Under the pieces are notes generated by a model, which saw only the letters and a list, made by a program, of their open reading frames with translations, searched no databases and was not told the DNA's origin. 64,000 nt of DNA from Laspinema sp963821735 (GTDB lineage Bacteria; Cyanobacteriota; Cyanobacteriia; Cyanobacteriales; Laspinemataceae), in the NCBI GenBank assembly GCA_963821735.1, contig CAWGFK010000055.1, positions 992,001 to 1,056,000 on the forward strand, given 5' to 3'. How positions within the stretch are numbered: the stretch's first letter is position 1; every line of letters begins with the position of its first letter. Both the position numbers and the translations under genes were made by a program. Positions 54,887 to 64,000 of this stretch are shown in pieces.

Positions 54887-54962
54887 GCGGATCGACTGCC
54901 CCTACCCGAATGATTTAGATTGGCTATAAAATTAAGGGGAACACCTAACTTGGGAACCCGTT

Positions 54963-56450
54963 ATGTTAGAAGCGCCCACCCAGATCACCCATCAGGATTT
55001 AGCCACCGAAGCGATCGCCTTGATTCGGCAAGCGGGGTGTGAGTATGGGGAGATCCGTCTGTGTCGTTATCGCGATCGCAGTCTAACCGCCCGCGATCGC
55101 TCCTTAAGCAACTTGAGCGATCGGGTGAGTGCAGGATTTGGGGTGCGGGTTTTATATCAAGGGTCTTGGGGATTTGCAGCAAGTCCCCGCAGGAATTCAG
55201 CAGAAGTTAGACGAATTGTGGCCCTCGCGGTGGAAATTGCTAAAGGCAGTCACCTCACGCAACAGACCCCGGTGAAGTTAGTCCCGGTAGATGCTTATCG
55301 GGATAGTTATAGGACCCCGATTGCCATTGACCCGTTTACCATTCCCATTCAGGAGCAAGCGGCGTTATTGTTAGAGATTAATGAGCGGTTGTTAGGGTAT
55401 GGCGATCGCGGGATTAAAAAAGCGTCGTCTTTCCTGCGCTTTACCCAGGAACAGAAAATTTTTGCTTCAACGGAAGGGTCCCTGATTGAACAAACGATTT
55501 ACCGCAGTTATCCAGGATATAATTGTACCGCGATTGCCAATGGAGATGCCCAGAGTCGCAGTTATGAACGGCCTCCGTTAAATTGTGGCTATGAACATAT
55601 TGACCGGGCGGACTTGTTGGGAGAAGTGGACCGAGTGGCAACGGAGGCGATCGCCAAAGTTCACGCGCCCAAGGGACCTTCGGGAATTAAAACCACCTTA
55701 ATCCTCAAACCCACGAATCTGTTTCTCACCATTCATGAATCCGTCGGACATCCCACAGAACTCGATCGCGTGTATGGTTACGAAGCGAACTTTGCCGGAA
55801 CCAGCTTTGCCACCACCGATGGCTTAGGAAGCCTGCAATATGCCGCCCCTTGGGTCAACTTTAAAGCCGATCGCACCCAACCGGGGGGACGGGGAACAAT
55901 GGGATATGACGATGAAGGAGTTATATCACAAGAATGGTACGTTGTCAAGGATGGAATTTTAGTAGATTATCTCACCGATCGCGAAACCGCAGCGCGATTG
56001 GGACGGGGGAGTAGTAATGGATGTGCTTATGCCGATAGTTGGTATAACGTGCCGATGGTGCGGATTCCCAATCTCGGCTTAGAACCGGGACCGGATGGGG
56101 GGAGTCATACCGCGACGCTTGCCGAAGCGATCGCCGATACCGAGGATGGGATTTTAATTGATGGGATTGGCAGCTATTCCATCGACCAACAACGGCGGAA
56201 TTTTCAATTTGGAGGGGATGCTTTTTGGCAAGTCAAAAAAGGGAAAATCGTGGGAATGTTAAAAGATGTCACTTATCAGGCGATGACCACGGATTTTTGG
56301 AAAAGTGTAGATGCGATCGGGCCAAAATCTGAGCAGATTCAGTGTGGCACCAATCTCTGTGGAAAAGGAGAACCCATGCAGGTGGCGCAAATGACTCATG
56401 CCTGCGTCCCAGTCAGGGTGCGGGACATTTTCATTGGCGGCCCTTCGTGA
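54963..56450 (+). CDS. tldD: TldD metalloprotease subunit
   Basis: TldD and TldE form a heterodimeric protease; TldD has the zinc site. The motif IHESVGHPTELDRV at about residues 257-270 contains the HExxxH signature of this family. The earlier AGFGVRVLYQGSWGFAAS and the late GGSHTATLAEAIADTEDGIL match TldD of 495 residues. In E. coli the complex processes microcin B17 precursors and CcdA. The partner tldE lies 4.2 kb downstream on the same strand, separated by a signalling gene and a small antitoxin-like gene, whereas the two are often adjacent. Confidence 0.95.
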   Translation: MLEAPTQITHQDLATEAIALIRQAGCEYGEIRLCRYRDRSLTARDRSLSNLSDRVSAGFGVRVLYQGSWGFAASPRRNSAEVRRIVALAVEIAKGSHLTQQTPVKLVPVDAYRDSYRTPIAIDPFTIPIQEQAALLLEINERLLGYGDRGIKKASSFLRFTQEQKIFASTEGSLIEQTIYRSYPGYNCTAIANGDAQSRSYERPPLNCGYEHIDRADLLGEVDRVATEAIAKVHAPKGPSGIKTTLILKPTNLFLTIHESVGHPTELDRVYGYEANFAGTSFATTDGLGSLQYAAPWVNFKADRTQPGGRGTMGYDDEGVISQEWYVVKDGILVDYLTDRETAARLGRGSSNGCAYADSWYNVPMVRIPNLGLEPGPDGGSHTATLAEAIADTEDGILIDGIGSYSIDQQRRNFQFGGDAFWQVKKGKIVGMLKDVTYQAMTTDFWKSVDAIGPKSEQIQCGTNLCGKGEPMQVAQMTHACVPVRVRDIFIGGPS

Positions 56451-56969
56451 ACCTTGGGGGTTCAAGATCTACCCACTGAGATCGGTCCCTTTGTGATTCA
56501 GTCATTTTTAGGGGCTTGTTCCCAGTTAAAACCCCTAGAACCTGGGTACAGTAGGATTCGATTCAGATGACGGTTCGCAAGTTTTGGGTTCGATTGGGTG
56601 ACCGGAAAGAAGGGAAGGGGTGAAAAAAACCGGGTTGGTCTGACTGTTACTGTATCAGAGTCCTAGGTTACAAGAGACGGTTTCCTTTGCTAAGAAAATA
56701 CAAGGGGACCGACTCAATTTATCAAAAATTCAAAAACCCAGGGAGACAAGGGCAGAGATTGCGGATAGAATCAGATTAATAATACAGTTTTGAGCAATCC
56801 AGATATGAATCCCATGAGAAAGCGCAGGAATAGCAGAAAAAAATTGAAATAGGACCACGAGAAACAATCGCTTTTGACCCTTACCCTCCGGCTAATCCAG
56901 CCGGATTAAAAAAAAAGCGGTTTTCTTCAGATTCCCCTTAAAAAATTTATTAAATAAAAACCCCGATTG
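56451..56969. other. intergenic, no supported gene
   Basis: About 520 bases before the GGDEF/EAL gene. It is AT-rich towards the right and contains the near-palindromic CCGGCTAATCCAGCCGG near 56888-56905. No frame with a recognisable product. Confidence 0.45.
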
Positions 56970-59840
56970 ATGCCACAACTAAAACTGAGCGATTCCATCC
57001 TCAATCGCCAAGAACTAGCGTCGTTGGATGTATTGGTTTCCCCCATCTGGATTTGGGACTTTGATCGCAAGCAGGTGTGGTGGGCAAATGCTGCGGCCCT
57101 AGGTCTGTGGCAAGTCCAAAGCCTAGCAGAACTGCCAACGGGAAATTGGAGTAACCCATTTGACGAGAATTCAAGCGGGATTGAACTCGATCTAGAACAA
57201 TTAAAACAGGGTACAACTGTGGTGAAACAATGGACCTTTCAAGCGGATGGTGAACCCGTATCCATTCGCTGTGCTTGTTCGGGAATTCGGATTGAATCTG
57301 GAAGAATGGGGGTCTTGGTGGAGGGAATGACTGAAGTCATGAAACGCCATGACTGGGAACTCTGGCGGTCAAATGAAGTGCTCAGGCAGGCGACGGTGAT
57401 GATTTCCCTGTACAAAGCCGATGGCACGATGGTGATGCAGAATCCGGTGGCGAAGCGCTGTTATGGGGAGGAAAAACCGGGAGAGAATTCGCTTAAAAAT
57501 GCCTGGAAACAGCGCTTTGTCAGTCGCAGCGATGCGGAACGCGCGTTAGATTGCATTGAAGCGGGGAATGTCTTCTATCACGAAACCCAGATGCAAACCT
57601 TGCAGGGGGTACGATGGCACGCCGTCGAGATTCGTAATGCGAACGATCCGGTAACCGGCGATCGCGCAGTTTTGGTGAATGAGAAAGATATTACGGAACT
57701 CAAGGAAGCGGCAGTGCAACTCCAACAGCGCGATCGCCTGTTAGAAGGGGTGGCATTAGCAACATCCGCGCTGTTAACCGCCCCCAATCTATCCGAGGCG
57801 ATTTCTAAGGCATTAGCTGAATTAGGAAATGCCGCAGGAGTCGATCGCGCCTACCTGGTGGAAAATTACCAAAGTCTGACCGAAGAACATCTGATGAGGA
57901 TGTGCTGGGAATGGGTTGGGGAGGGAATTTCTTCCTCCAAGGATAAACCGGAATTCCAAACCCTTTCTTATGAGGAAAATTTGCCGGGGTGGTACGAGAC
58001 CCTCTGTGCGGGAAAAGCGATCGGAGGCAGGGTTAAAGATTTAAGCCACACGGAACGAAGGCTCCTAGAAGCACAAGGAATTCAATCCATTTTAGTCATG
58101 CCGATCGCCATTGAAGGGCGATTTTGGGGGTTTATCGGCTTTAACGATTGCCATCATCAACGGCAATGGTCCGAAACAGAAGAATCGATTTTGAAAGCGG
58201 CTGCCGGAAGCATTGGGGGGGCGATTGCCCGCCACCAAGCGGAGTCCAAACTGGCAACCTTGAATGCTCAGTTAGAGGCGATCGTGGAGGAACGCACCGC
58301 TAAATTAAAAGCCGCCAATGATCGACTCAGAGCGGAAATTTCAGAAAAAGCTAAAATCGAAGAAAAATTGCGACATAATGCGTTTCATGATGCTTTAACT
58401 GAACTGCCCAACCGGACGTTATTTATGCAAGAACTGCGTCAGGAGTGGGAACGGGGGAAACAAAATCCTAACTATTTATTTGCGGTGCTATTTTTGGATT
58501 TGGATCGCTTTAAAGTGATTAATGATAGTTTGGGTCATGGGGTTGGCGATCGCCTGTTGATCGAGATTGCCGAACGTCTTCGCAAGACCCTGGCGGTCCG
58601 TCCCCATAGTTTCCGGCGCAATGAACACGCGATCGCCCGTCTGGGAGGGGATGAATTTGCGATCCTCCTCAAAGATATCCGTGCCTTACGCACCGCAAGG
58701 CGCGTGGCAGAACGAATTCACGCTTGCTTAACCCGTCCTTTTGCGATCGAAGGACAAGAAGTGTTTACCAGTGTGAGTATCGGGATTGCCCTCAGTTCCC
58801 GGGGTTACGAACGCCCCGAGGACCTGTTACGGGATGCGGATATCGTCATGTATCGCGCCAAAGCCCTGGGACGCTCTCGCCACGAGGTGTTTGATACCGC
58901 CATGCACGATCGCGTCGTCCGATTACTCAAGCTCGAAAACGACCTGCGGCGCGCCATTTCCGAAGGAGAAAAGCGACTGCCAAACCCCCGGTTTTACCTC
59001 TCTCCCACCCCGGATTCAGAAGGCCATGACAGCGGAGAAGACGGAGGAATTCAAACCCCATCTCTGCCCTTTAATTCCGTCAAAAAACCCTCCGCCTTCA
59101 CCTTGCATTATCAGCCAATTGTCTGCCTCAAAACCGGACGAATTGAAGGATTTGAGGCCCTATTGCGATGGGAACATCCCGAACTCGGGTTTGTGCCTCC
59201 GGGGGAATTTATCTCGATCGCCGAGGAAACCGGCTTAATTGTTCCCCTGGGTCAATGGGTACTTCGTGAGGCGTGCCAACAGTTGCGAATCTGGCAAGAA
59301 CGATTTCCCCAATCATTACCTTTAACCGTGGCAGTTAACCTATCAGGACGGCAATTTTCCCGCGTGGATTTGATCGCACAAGTGGATCGGATTCTGGATG
59401 AAACGGGAATTGATGGCAGGATGTTAAAGCTAGAAATTACCGAAAGCGCGATCGTGGATAATCCTGAATTAGCGACCGAAATGCTGTTGCAGCTTAAAGA
59501 GCGGAAAATCAACCTTTGCATGGATGACTTTGGCACTGGGTATTCTTCTTTAAGCTACTTACATCGGTTTCCCCTGGATACTTTAAAAATTGACCGTTCC
59601 TTTGTGAATCGGATTGGAGTCGAGGGAGAAAATTCCGAAATTGTGATGACAATTGTGAGTTTAGCTCACGATTTGGGCATGGAAGTGATTGCGGAAGGAG
59701 TGGAAACATCCGCCCAGTTAGAGAAACTCCAACAACTCGGATGTGCGATGGCTCAAGGGTATCTGTTCTCACCCCCCGTCGATAGCGAAAAAGCCTCTCA
59801 GTTGCTGATTCAGGAGGGGAAGTTAGTCACCAACTGGTAA
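56970..59840 (+). CDS. PAS-GAF-GGDEF-EAL cyclic-di-GMP enzyme
   Basis: A 956-residue cytoplasmic signalling protein. PAS-like domains occupy about residues 20-245, a GAF domain about 265-425, then a short coiled coil (LNAQLEAIVEERTAKLKAAN). The GGDEF domain has the intact active site ARLGGDEFAILLKD at about residue 557. The EAL domain has FEALLRWEHPELGF near 728, MDDFGTGYSSLSYL and IAEGVETSAQLEKL, so both cyclase and phosphodiesterase activities look possible. An insert with many Pro/Ser residues separates the two. I chose the ATG at 56970; a TTG directly before it is in frame. Confidence 0.93.
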   Translation: MPQLKLSDSILNRQELASLDVLVSPIWIWDFDRKQVWWANAAALGLWQVQSLAELPTGNWSNPFDENSSGIELDLEQLKQGTTVVKQWTFQADGEPVSIRCACSGIRIESGRMGVLVEGMTEVMKRHDWELWRSNEVLRQATVMISLYKADGTMVMQNPVAKRCYGEEKPGENSLKNAWKQRFVSRSDAERALDCIEAGNVFYHETQMQTLQGVRWHAVEIRNANDPVTGDRAVLVNEKDITELKEAAVQLQQRDRLLEGVALATSALLTAPNLSEAISKALAELGNAAGVDRAYLVENYQSLTEEHLMRMCWEWVGEGISSSKDKPEFQTLSYEENLPGWYETLCAGKAIGGRVKDLSHTERRLLEAQGIQSILVMPIAIEGRFWGFIGFNDCHHQRQWSETEESILKAAAGSIGGAIARHQAESKLATLNAQLEAIVEERTAKLKAANDRLRAEISEKAKIEEKLRHNAFHDALTELPNRTLFMQELRQEWERGKQNPNYLFAVLFLDLDRFKVINDSLGHGVGDRLLIEIAERLRKTLAVRPHSFRRNEHAIARLGGDEFAILLKDIRALRTARRVAERIHACLTRPFAIEGQEVFTSVSIGIALSSRGYERPEDLLRDADIVMYRAKALGRSRHEVFDTAMHDRVVRLLKLENDLRRAISEGEKRLPNPRFYLSPTPDSEGHDSGEDGGIQTPSLPFNSVKKPSAFTLHYQPIVCLKTGRIEGFEALLRWEHPELGFVPPGEFISIAEETGLIVPLGQWVLREACQQLRIWQERFPQSLPLTVAVNLSGRQFSRVDLIAQVDRILDETGIDGRMLKLEITESAIVDNPELATEMLLQLKERKINLCMDDFGTGYSSLSYLHRFPLDTLKIDRSFVNRIGVEGENSEIVMTIVSLAHDLGMEVIAEGVETSAQLEKLQQLGCAMAQGYLFSPPVDSEKASQLLIQEGKLVTNW

Positions 59841-59887
59841 GATTCAACGGTCCCAACTGATGAGTTGGGGTCAAGGGTCTGAGTTTT

Positions 59888-60016
59888 TCAAGACTGAGAT
59901 TCCTGTTCGTGATAGGCCACATAAACCGCCTCTAAAAACTCCTCTGCCTACACCTTTTTAGTCAGAGGTTTTCGGATGAGCGCCTGTTTCGCCTGGGTCC
60001 CGAATGGACGACCCAT
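59888..60016 (-). pseudogene. possible decayed small gene
   Basis: From an ATG at 60016 the frame reads 22 codons (MGRPFGTQAKQALIRKPLTK...), hits TAG, then continues in the same frame as AEEFLEAVYVAYHEQESQS to a TGA. The composition looks protein-like on both sides of the TAG. It is too short to identify and may be chance. Confidence 0.2.
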
Positions 60017-60095
60017 GATTGATCAAGGGGGGCGATCGGGCAATAACCCAGCTTAGATTGTGGTATTGTAAAATTATCCCAATTGGTGATTAGCG

Positions 60096-60335
60096 ATGGA
60101 AGGATCTCTAAGCATTCACATTCCCCAAGAACTCCTAGAAAGCGCCCAACGCCTGAGCAGTCCTGATGAAACTTTAAATGATGTCGTCATTCTGGCATTG
60201 GATCGCGAAGTGCGACGCCGAAAAGGATTAGCTGCCCATCAAAAAATTCTAGCCCTCAACAAAGAATTACCAACCCAACCGGATCATACCGAATTGATTC
60301 GTGAACTTAGAGAAGGGGAAGGGCGAAATAGTTAA
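60096..60335 (+). CDS. antitoxin-like protein without a visible toxin
   Basis: A 79-residue protein. The N-terminal half (SIHIPQELLESAQRLSSPDETLNDVVILALDREVRRRKG), cut here to its ends SIHIPQELLESAQRL and ALDREVRRR, resembles a ribbon-helix-helix or VapB-like DNA-binding antitoxin. The C-terminal ELIRELREG is also typical of antitoxin tails that overlap a PIN-toxin gene. Downstream no PIN or RelE frame is found; instead a 54-base hairpin repeat sits at 60416. It may be an orphan, or the toxin was lost. Confidence 0.55.
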   Translation: MEGSLSIHIPQELLESAQRLSSPDETLNDVVILALDREVRRRKGLAAHQKILALNKELPTQPDHTELIRELREGEGRNS

Positions 60336-60415
60336 AAATTATCTTTCGCGATTCGGAATCAGCAAAAAGGTTAATCTCCAATTTTATCTAAACTCATGGG
60401 TTAGAGAGGCTATAA

Positions 60416-60469
60416 GGAGTGCGAGCAAGATGCTCGCTATTTTTAGAGCGAGCATCTTGCTCGCACTCC
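60416..60469. repeat. perfect 23-bp hairpin, GGAGTGCGAGCAAGATGCTC family
   Basis: GGAGTGCGAGCAAGATGCTC-GCT and its exact complement flank ATTTTTAG. The strongest hairpin of its family in the window, located where a toxin gene would be expected after the antitoxin. Confidence 0.88.
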
Positions 60470-60604
60470 TAAAGAAGGTATCTACTAACTGTGGGAACGC
60501 TATATCTTGACTGTCCTTTAAACAGAAGCAACAACAAAAATCTAACCAAGCATTATCTCCCCAGTGATAAAATAAATCATTAAGCTCTCAAGTCTAAAAA
60601 TTTT

Positions 60605-61951
60605 ATGACCCTAGCAACTTCTCCAAGTTTCATGAGTGAGGACCAAGCCTTATCCTTGGTGGAATCGACCCTGAAGCAGTCCCAAGCGGATGGCGTGTTT
60701 GTGAGTTTGAGTGATGGGGAATCTTCTCTGAGTCGGTTTTCTGAGAATCAAATTACTCAAAATATTAGTCGCAGTCGGTTTAATCTGACGATTACGAGTT
60801 ATTTTGGCAAGCGGAGTGCTTCGGCATCGACTTCGGAACAGGATCCGGAGGCGATCGCCTCAACCCTGCGGCAATCCGAAGAACTTGCGCGAATTGCACC
60901 GGAGGACCCGGAATGGGTGCCCCTCCTCGAACCCCAATCCTACGATCGCCGAATTCCAGCTTTTGATGATGCCACGGCGACGGTTTCTCCCTTGCGGCGA
61001 GGAGAAATGGTCAAACAGGTTTGTGAGAAGGCGGCACAAGCTGGGGTGGAAAGTTCCGGGACCCTGAGTGTGGCAGCGACGATGCGGGCGATCGGCAATT
61101 CGCTGGGGGTTTTGGCGAGCGATCGCAAAACCGAGGCAGAGTTCAGTGTCACGGCTAAAATTGGCAAAGGGTCGAGTTGGACTTCTCGGACTGCCTTGGC
61201 CCTCGATCTCCTCCCAGTCGCCCAAATGACCGAACAGGCGATCGCCCGTTCCATTGCCTGCCAATCTCCCCGCAAAATTCAACCCGGTGTATATCCTGTC
61301 ATCTTTGAGGCAGCAGCGTTTGCCGACTTACTGCCTTGGGTGATTTGGAATATGGATGCCCGGGCTGCCGATGAAGGGCGATCGTTCATGTCTCACACCG
61401 ATTCATCGGGCAAATCTGCCGGGAATCGCGTCGGAGAACCCCTATTTAGCCCTTTGGTCCAAGTCCAGCGTAATCCAGCCCATCCCTTATTGCAATCCGG
61501 CACTTTTTTCGAGGATGGATTGAGTAATACAGCCTTGGATATCATCACCAATGGCATTCCCCAAACCCTCTCCTACAGTCGGTATTGGGCGCAACAGCAG
61601 GGCAAACAACCCACCGGAATGATGTATCCCATCGCCATGACGGGTTCCAATGCCAGTCTCGCGGATTTAATTGCCCAAACTCCCCAAGGTATCCTCGTCA
61701 GTCGCGCTTGGTATGTGCGATATATTAATCCGCGCACTTTAGAAGTCACTGGCATGACTCGGGATGGTACATTCTGGATTGAAAATGGAGAAATTGCTTA
61801 CCCCATCGAAAACCTGCGTTTTAATCAAAGTTTACCGGAACTGTTGCGGGACGTGGATGCTCTCACAGCAGTCCAACGCTTTGGCGGTAGCGTCGTTCCC
61901 GGTGTGCGGGTCAAAGCCTTTAATTTCACGAGTACCACGGATAGTATATAA
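60605..61951 (+). CDS. tldE: TldE/PmbA protease subunit
   Basis: The 448-residue length and the fold features match TldE (PmbA), the partner of TldD that lacks the zinc ligands. SLSRFSENQITQNISRSRFN is the TldE N-terminal signature; AALPFADL-type segments and SRAWYVRYINPRTLEVTGMT near the end also match. No HExxxH is present, as expected. It should form the heterodimeric protease with TldD encoded at 54963. The ATG at 60605 is clear. Confidence 0.93.
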   Translation: MTLATSPSFMSEDQALSLVESTLKQSQADGVFVSLSDGESSLSRFSENQITQNISRSRFNLTITSYFGKRSASASTSEQDPEAIASTLRQSEELARIAPEDPEWVPLLEPQSYDRRIPAFDDATATVSPLRRGEMVKQVCEKAAQAGVESSGTLSVAATMRAIGNSLGVLASDRKTEAEFSVTAKIGKGSSWTSRTALALDLLPVAQMTEQAIARSIACQSPRKIQPGVYPVIFEAAAFADLLPWVIWNMDARAADEGRSFMSHTDSSGKSAGNRVGEPLFSPLVQVQRNPAHPLLQSGTFFEDGLSNTALDIITNGIPQTLSYSRYWAQQQGKQPTGMMYPIAMTGSNASLADLIAQTPQGILVSRAWYVRYINPRTLEVTGMTRDGTFWIENGEIAYPIENLRFNQSLPELLRDVDALTAVQRFGGSVVPGVRVKAFNFTSTTDSI

Positions 61952-62096
61952 CCTCATCCAGCAAACCTCAAGCGTTAACAGGCAAGGGACCGGAGAGAAA
62001 CTTTTCCAGCAACTCTTCAGTCCCTCCAAATTTAGCAAATTTTGGTTTATAATCGAATCCAGTTGATTTGTTTAAATTGTTATAAAGTAGGTCTCA

Positions 62097-62408
62097 ATGA
62101 AATTTCCCCTATCGATTATTTCTAGCTTGTATCGCACGGTCCTCCGCAATCCAAAATATCGCTGGCCCGTTATTTTAGGAAGTTTACTCTATCTGATTAG
62201 TCCGTTTGATATCTCCCCAGATTTTATCCCGATTTTAGGACAAATTGATGATGTGGCGTTGCTAGTTTTGTTCGTGGGGGGTATTTCAGAACTACTCACC
62301 GAATGGATGCAAAGTTTAAATTCCAGTAACGTCAAGGGGGAAGTTCATGCTGAATCATCCCACCCTGAAACTCAAACCGTTGATGTGGATGCGGTTTCTG
62401 TGGATTAG
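62097..62408 (+). CDS. DUF1232 (YkvA-like) membrane protein
   Basis: A 103-residue protein with the signature YRWPVILGSLLYLISPFDIS, PDFIPILGQIDDVALLVLFV, which is the DUF1232 motif. It is hydrophobic in the middle, with an acidic C-terminal tail. The function is unknown. It precedes the alpha/beta hydrolase gene by 65 bases on the same strand. Confidence 0.9.
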   Translation: MKFPLSIISSLYRTVLRNPKYRWPVILGSLLYLISPFDISPDFIPILGQIDDVALLVLFVGGISELLTEWMQSLNSSNVKGEVHAESSHPETQTVDVDAVSVD

Positions 62409-62473
62409 GCGATCGCGTCATCTGGCGAGTTGCTGATGTTTTGATTATTCTTTATTTAACTTGGTCATCTATC

Positions 62474-63385
62474 ATGCTTGTGGAATCCCCAACCCAATTT
62501 TATACCTGGAAAAATTATCGATGCGCTTATCAAGTTCATCATCCCGATGACTCTCATATTCCCCTTGTCTTAATTCATCCGATTGGGGTGGGTTTATCCG
62601 GTAACTTTTGGTATCGGTTTTGTCAAGAGTGGTATCAATCGGGCAACACCAATCCCATTTACAATCCGGATTTACTGGGATGTGGAGATAGCGATATGCC
62701 TCGGGTGACTTATACCCCTCAAGATTGGGCGGAACAAGTCCTCTATTTTATCAAAACTGTTGTTAAAAAGCCGGTAATTATCGTCACTCAAGGGGCTTTG
62801 TTTCCGGTAGCAATTAAATTAGTGCAACTGGACAAAGAATTACCCCCAGGGGAAACTTCGTGGATTCAAAAGCTGGCTTTGTCTGGCCCTCCCGGGTGGA
62901 AAATCATGACCCGAGAAGGGTCACCTGTACAGAATAAACTCCGGTGGAATTTGTTGTTTAATACGCCTTTGGGAACGGCATTTTATCGGTATGCCCGCAG
63001 TCGAAAGTTTTTGAAGTCGTTTTCGATTAAACAACTGTTTGAAAATCCCAATTCTGTGGATGAAAATTGGCTGAATATGTTGGAAAAAGGGGCAGCAAAT
63101 TTGGAAACCCGACACGCGGTTTTTGCCTTTCTTGCGGGATTTTGGCGGGAAGATTATGAACAGGCGATCGCCAGTATTCAGCAACCGACTTTAGTGGTGA
63201 TTGGGCAAAATACCTCTAATATTAGCCGGGAAGGGTTAAAGGAAACGCCCGATGAGCGATTGGCAGCTTATTTGAATGCCTTACCGAATGGAAAAGGGGT
63301 GAAAATTAATGGGCGGAATGTTTTACCCTATGAAGCAACCGCTGAATTTGTCCAGGCGATCGCACCCTTTATTCGGGAAGGATAA
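62474..63385 (+). CDS. alpha/beta-hydrolase-fold protein, nucleophile Ser missing
   Basis: The fold is recognisable from LVLIHPIGVGLSGNFWYRFC (oxyanion loop) and NPDLLGCGDSDMP. At the nucleophile elbow, usually GxSxG, this protein has IIVTQGALFPVAI, so the Ser position is Gly107. A late acidic/His pair is not obvious either. It may therefore be non-catalytic or use another site. I chose the ATG at 62474 (MLVESPTQFYTWKNYRC, 303 residues). It ends just before an inverted repeat, and the SitI3-like gene follows. Confidence 0.75.
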   Translation: MLVESPTQFYTWKNYRCAYQVHHPDDSHIPLVLIHPIGVGLSGNFWYRFCQEWYQSGNTNPIYNPDLLGCGDSDMPRVTYTPQDWAEQVLYFIKTVVKKPVIIVTQGALFPVAIKLVQLDKELPPGETSWIQKLALSGPPGWKIMTREGSPVQNKLRWNLLFNTPLGTAFYRYARSRKFLKSFSIKQLFENPNSVDENWLNMLEKGAANLETRHAVFAFLAGFWREDYEQAIASIQQPTLVVIGQNTSNISREGLKETPDERLAAYLNALPNGKGVKINGRNVLPYEATAEFVQAIAPFIREG

Positions 63386-63392
63386 CTAAAAT

Positions 63393-63449
63393 GGTGCGTC
63401 AGAGACTTAAGTTATTACATTATTTCATCAGATATCGGTCTGACGCACC
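63393..63449. terminator. 11-bp inverted repeat after the hydrolase gene
   Basis: GGTGCGTCAGA and TCTGACGCACC flank 35 bases. The stem is strong, but no T-run follows directly, so it may be a transcript-end stabiliser or a repeat rather than a true terminator. Confidence 0.5.
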
Positions 63450-63480
63450 TTAGCCATTCTCTTGACAAGTAGAGGAATTT

Positions 63481-64000
63481 ATGTCATTAGAATATGAATT
63501 AAGAATTGTCACCGATTGGCAACCCTTGGACATTTTAAACCTGTTGTCACGAGAACTGGAACTAGAGTGGGAAGAGACTCGGTTGTTTGGTCCAGGAATT
63601 GTATTGGGGGCTACTCCCGAAACCTATGATCCTCAATCGATGATGATGGAAAACTTTGGATTTCAGCCAACTTTAGATCTATGGTTTTGGCTGGATTCGC
63701 AGGAAAATTACCAACGGGGAAAGGAGATTTTGCTAGAGGCAACAATGTTGGTCCTGAAGCATCTATCCGGAGATGCAGTTTTGTTGTTTAATTCAGAATA
63801 TACGGTATTGCAGCGAACATCAGGAGTTTTAATTTTTAATCAAAAAATTCTGCTGAGTTCTAAGGATGAACTGGAGAAATTCAAGCAACCCTTTTATATT
63901 CAACCTTTGCGTTCGCTGTTGCTTTATGATCGCCCTACCACGGTTGCAGTTGATCACCCGATTTATTCCCAACTGCAAGCGGTAGCGACGGTACGAGATA
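63481..64000 (+). CDS. SitI3-like protein (3' partial)
   Basis: The open frame from the ATG at 63481 runs to the right edge (173 codons). It begins MSLEYELRIVTDWQPLDILN and contains LFGPGIVLGATPETYD, ENFGFQPTLDLWFWLD and LKHLSGDAVLLFNSEY. This layout resembles SitI3-type immunity proteins of myxobacteria, where SitI3 neutralises a polymorphic toxin. No toxin gene is in view; related genes also occur alone. The end is not in the window. Confidence 0.55.
   Translation, partial: MSLEYELRIVTDWQPLDILNLLSRELELEWEETRLFGPGIVLGATPETYDPQSMMMENFGFQPTLDLWFWLDSQENYQRGKEILLEATMLVLKHLSGDAVLLFNSEYTVLQRTSGVLIFNQKILLSSKDELEKFKQPFYIQPLRSLLLYDRPTTVAVDHPIYSQLQAVATVRD

Overview
This window comes from a cyanobacterial chromosome. 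The octamer GCGATCGC (HIP1) occurs throughout, and many genes belong to families that are mostly or only cyanobacterial: a cyAbrB regulator, SipA, SufR, DUF1830, KGK-domain proteins, a type 2 isopentenyl-diphosphate isomerase, a long CbiX, and large PAS/GAF signalling proteins. The mid-range GC and the many palindromic intergenic repeats fit a filamentous Oscillatoriales-type genome, but the species cannot be named from the sequence alone. No rRNA, tRNA, CRISPR array, complete insertion sequence or prophage was seen.

Layout. 1-8 kb: a ClC transporter cut by the left edge, a cyAbrB regulator, an Rrf2 regulator, cobD, pyrR and idi2. 8-17 kb: sppA, sufR, a small HNH protein, two KGK paralogues, a bacterial dynamin, and a GH25 lysozyme with unusual C-terminal repeats. 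17-25 kb: hisA, an SLC12-type permease, and a PAS kinase next to a CheR-PAS protein. 25-35 kb: sipA with a lipid kinase, coaD with a coiled-coil gene, DUF2157 with a GDYXXLXY-like partner, DUF192, GNAT, a fused PPK2, and a pentapeptide protein. 36-47 kb: YdcF, an ABC exporter, a PPIase, an FAD oxidoreductase, a PAS kinase, MgtC and DUF1830. 47-54 kb: a protein with two nuclease-like domains, an Hpt protein, a cobalamin-riboswitch-controlled cbiX, and GNAT. 54-64 kb: an M28 peptidase, tldD and tldE, a GGDEF/EAL protein, a lone antitoxin-like gene, DUF1232, an alpha/beta-hydrolase-fold protein, and a SitI3-like gene cut by the right edge.

Links between genes. cobD and cbiX both belong to corrin synthesis, and cbiX sits behind a B12 riboswitch. 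TldD and TldE, normally one heterodimeric protease, lie 4 kb apart on the same strand. DUF2157 and GDYXXLXY-like genes form the usual membrane pair. sipA and the lipid kinase overlap by 4 bases.

Two features dominate the hunt. First, at least ten single-base indels break eight conserved genes (cobD twice, idi2 twice, HNH, GH25, permease, cheR, a histidine kinase, cbiX). Each can be repaired to a length that is an exact multiple of three. This pattern suggests base-level assembly error more than biology, but recent decay is not excluded. Second, the intergenic space is full of small palindromic elements. They include a five-copy MITE-like family with terminal inverted repeats, two fold-back elements with long arms, and dispersed hairpins.
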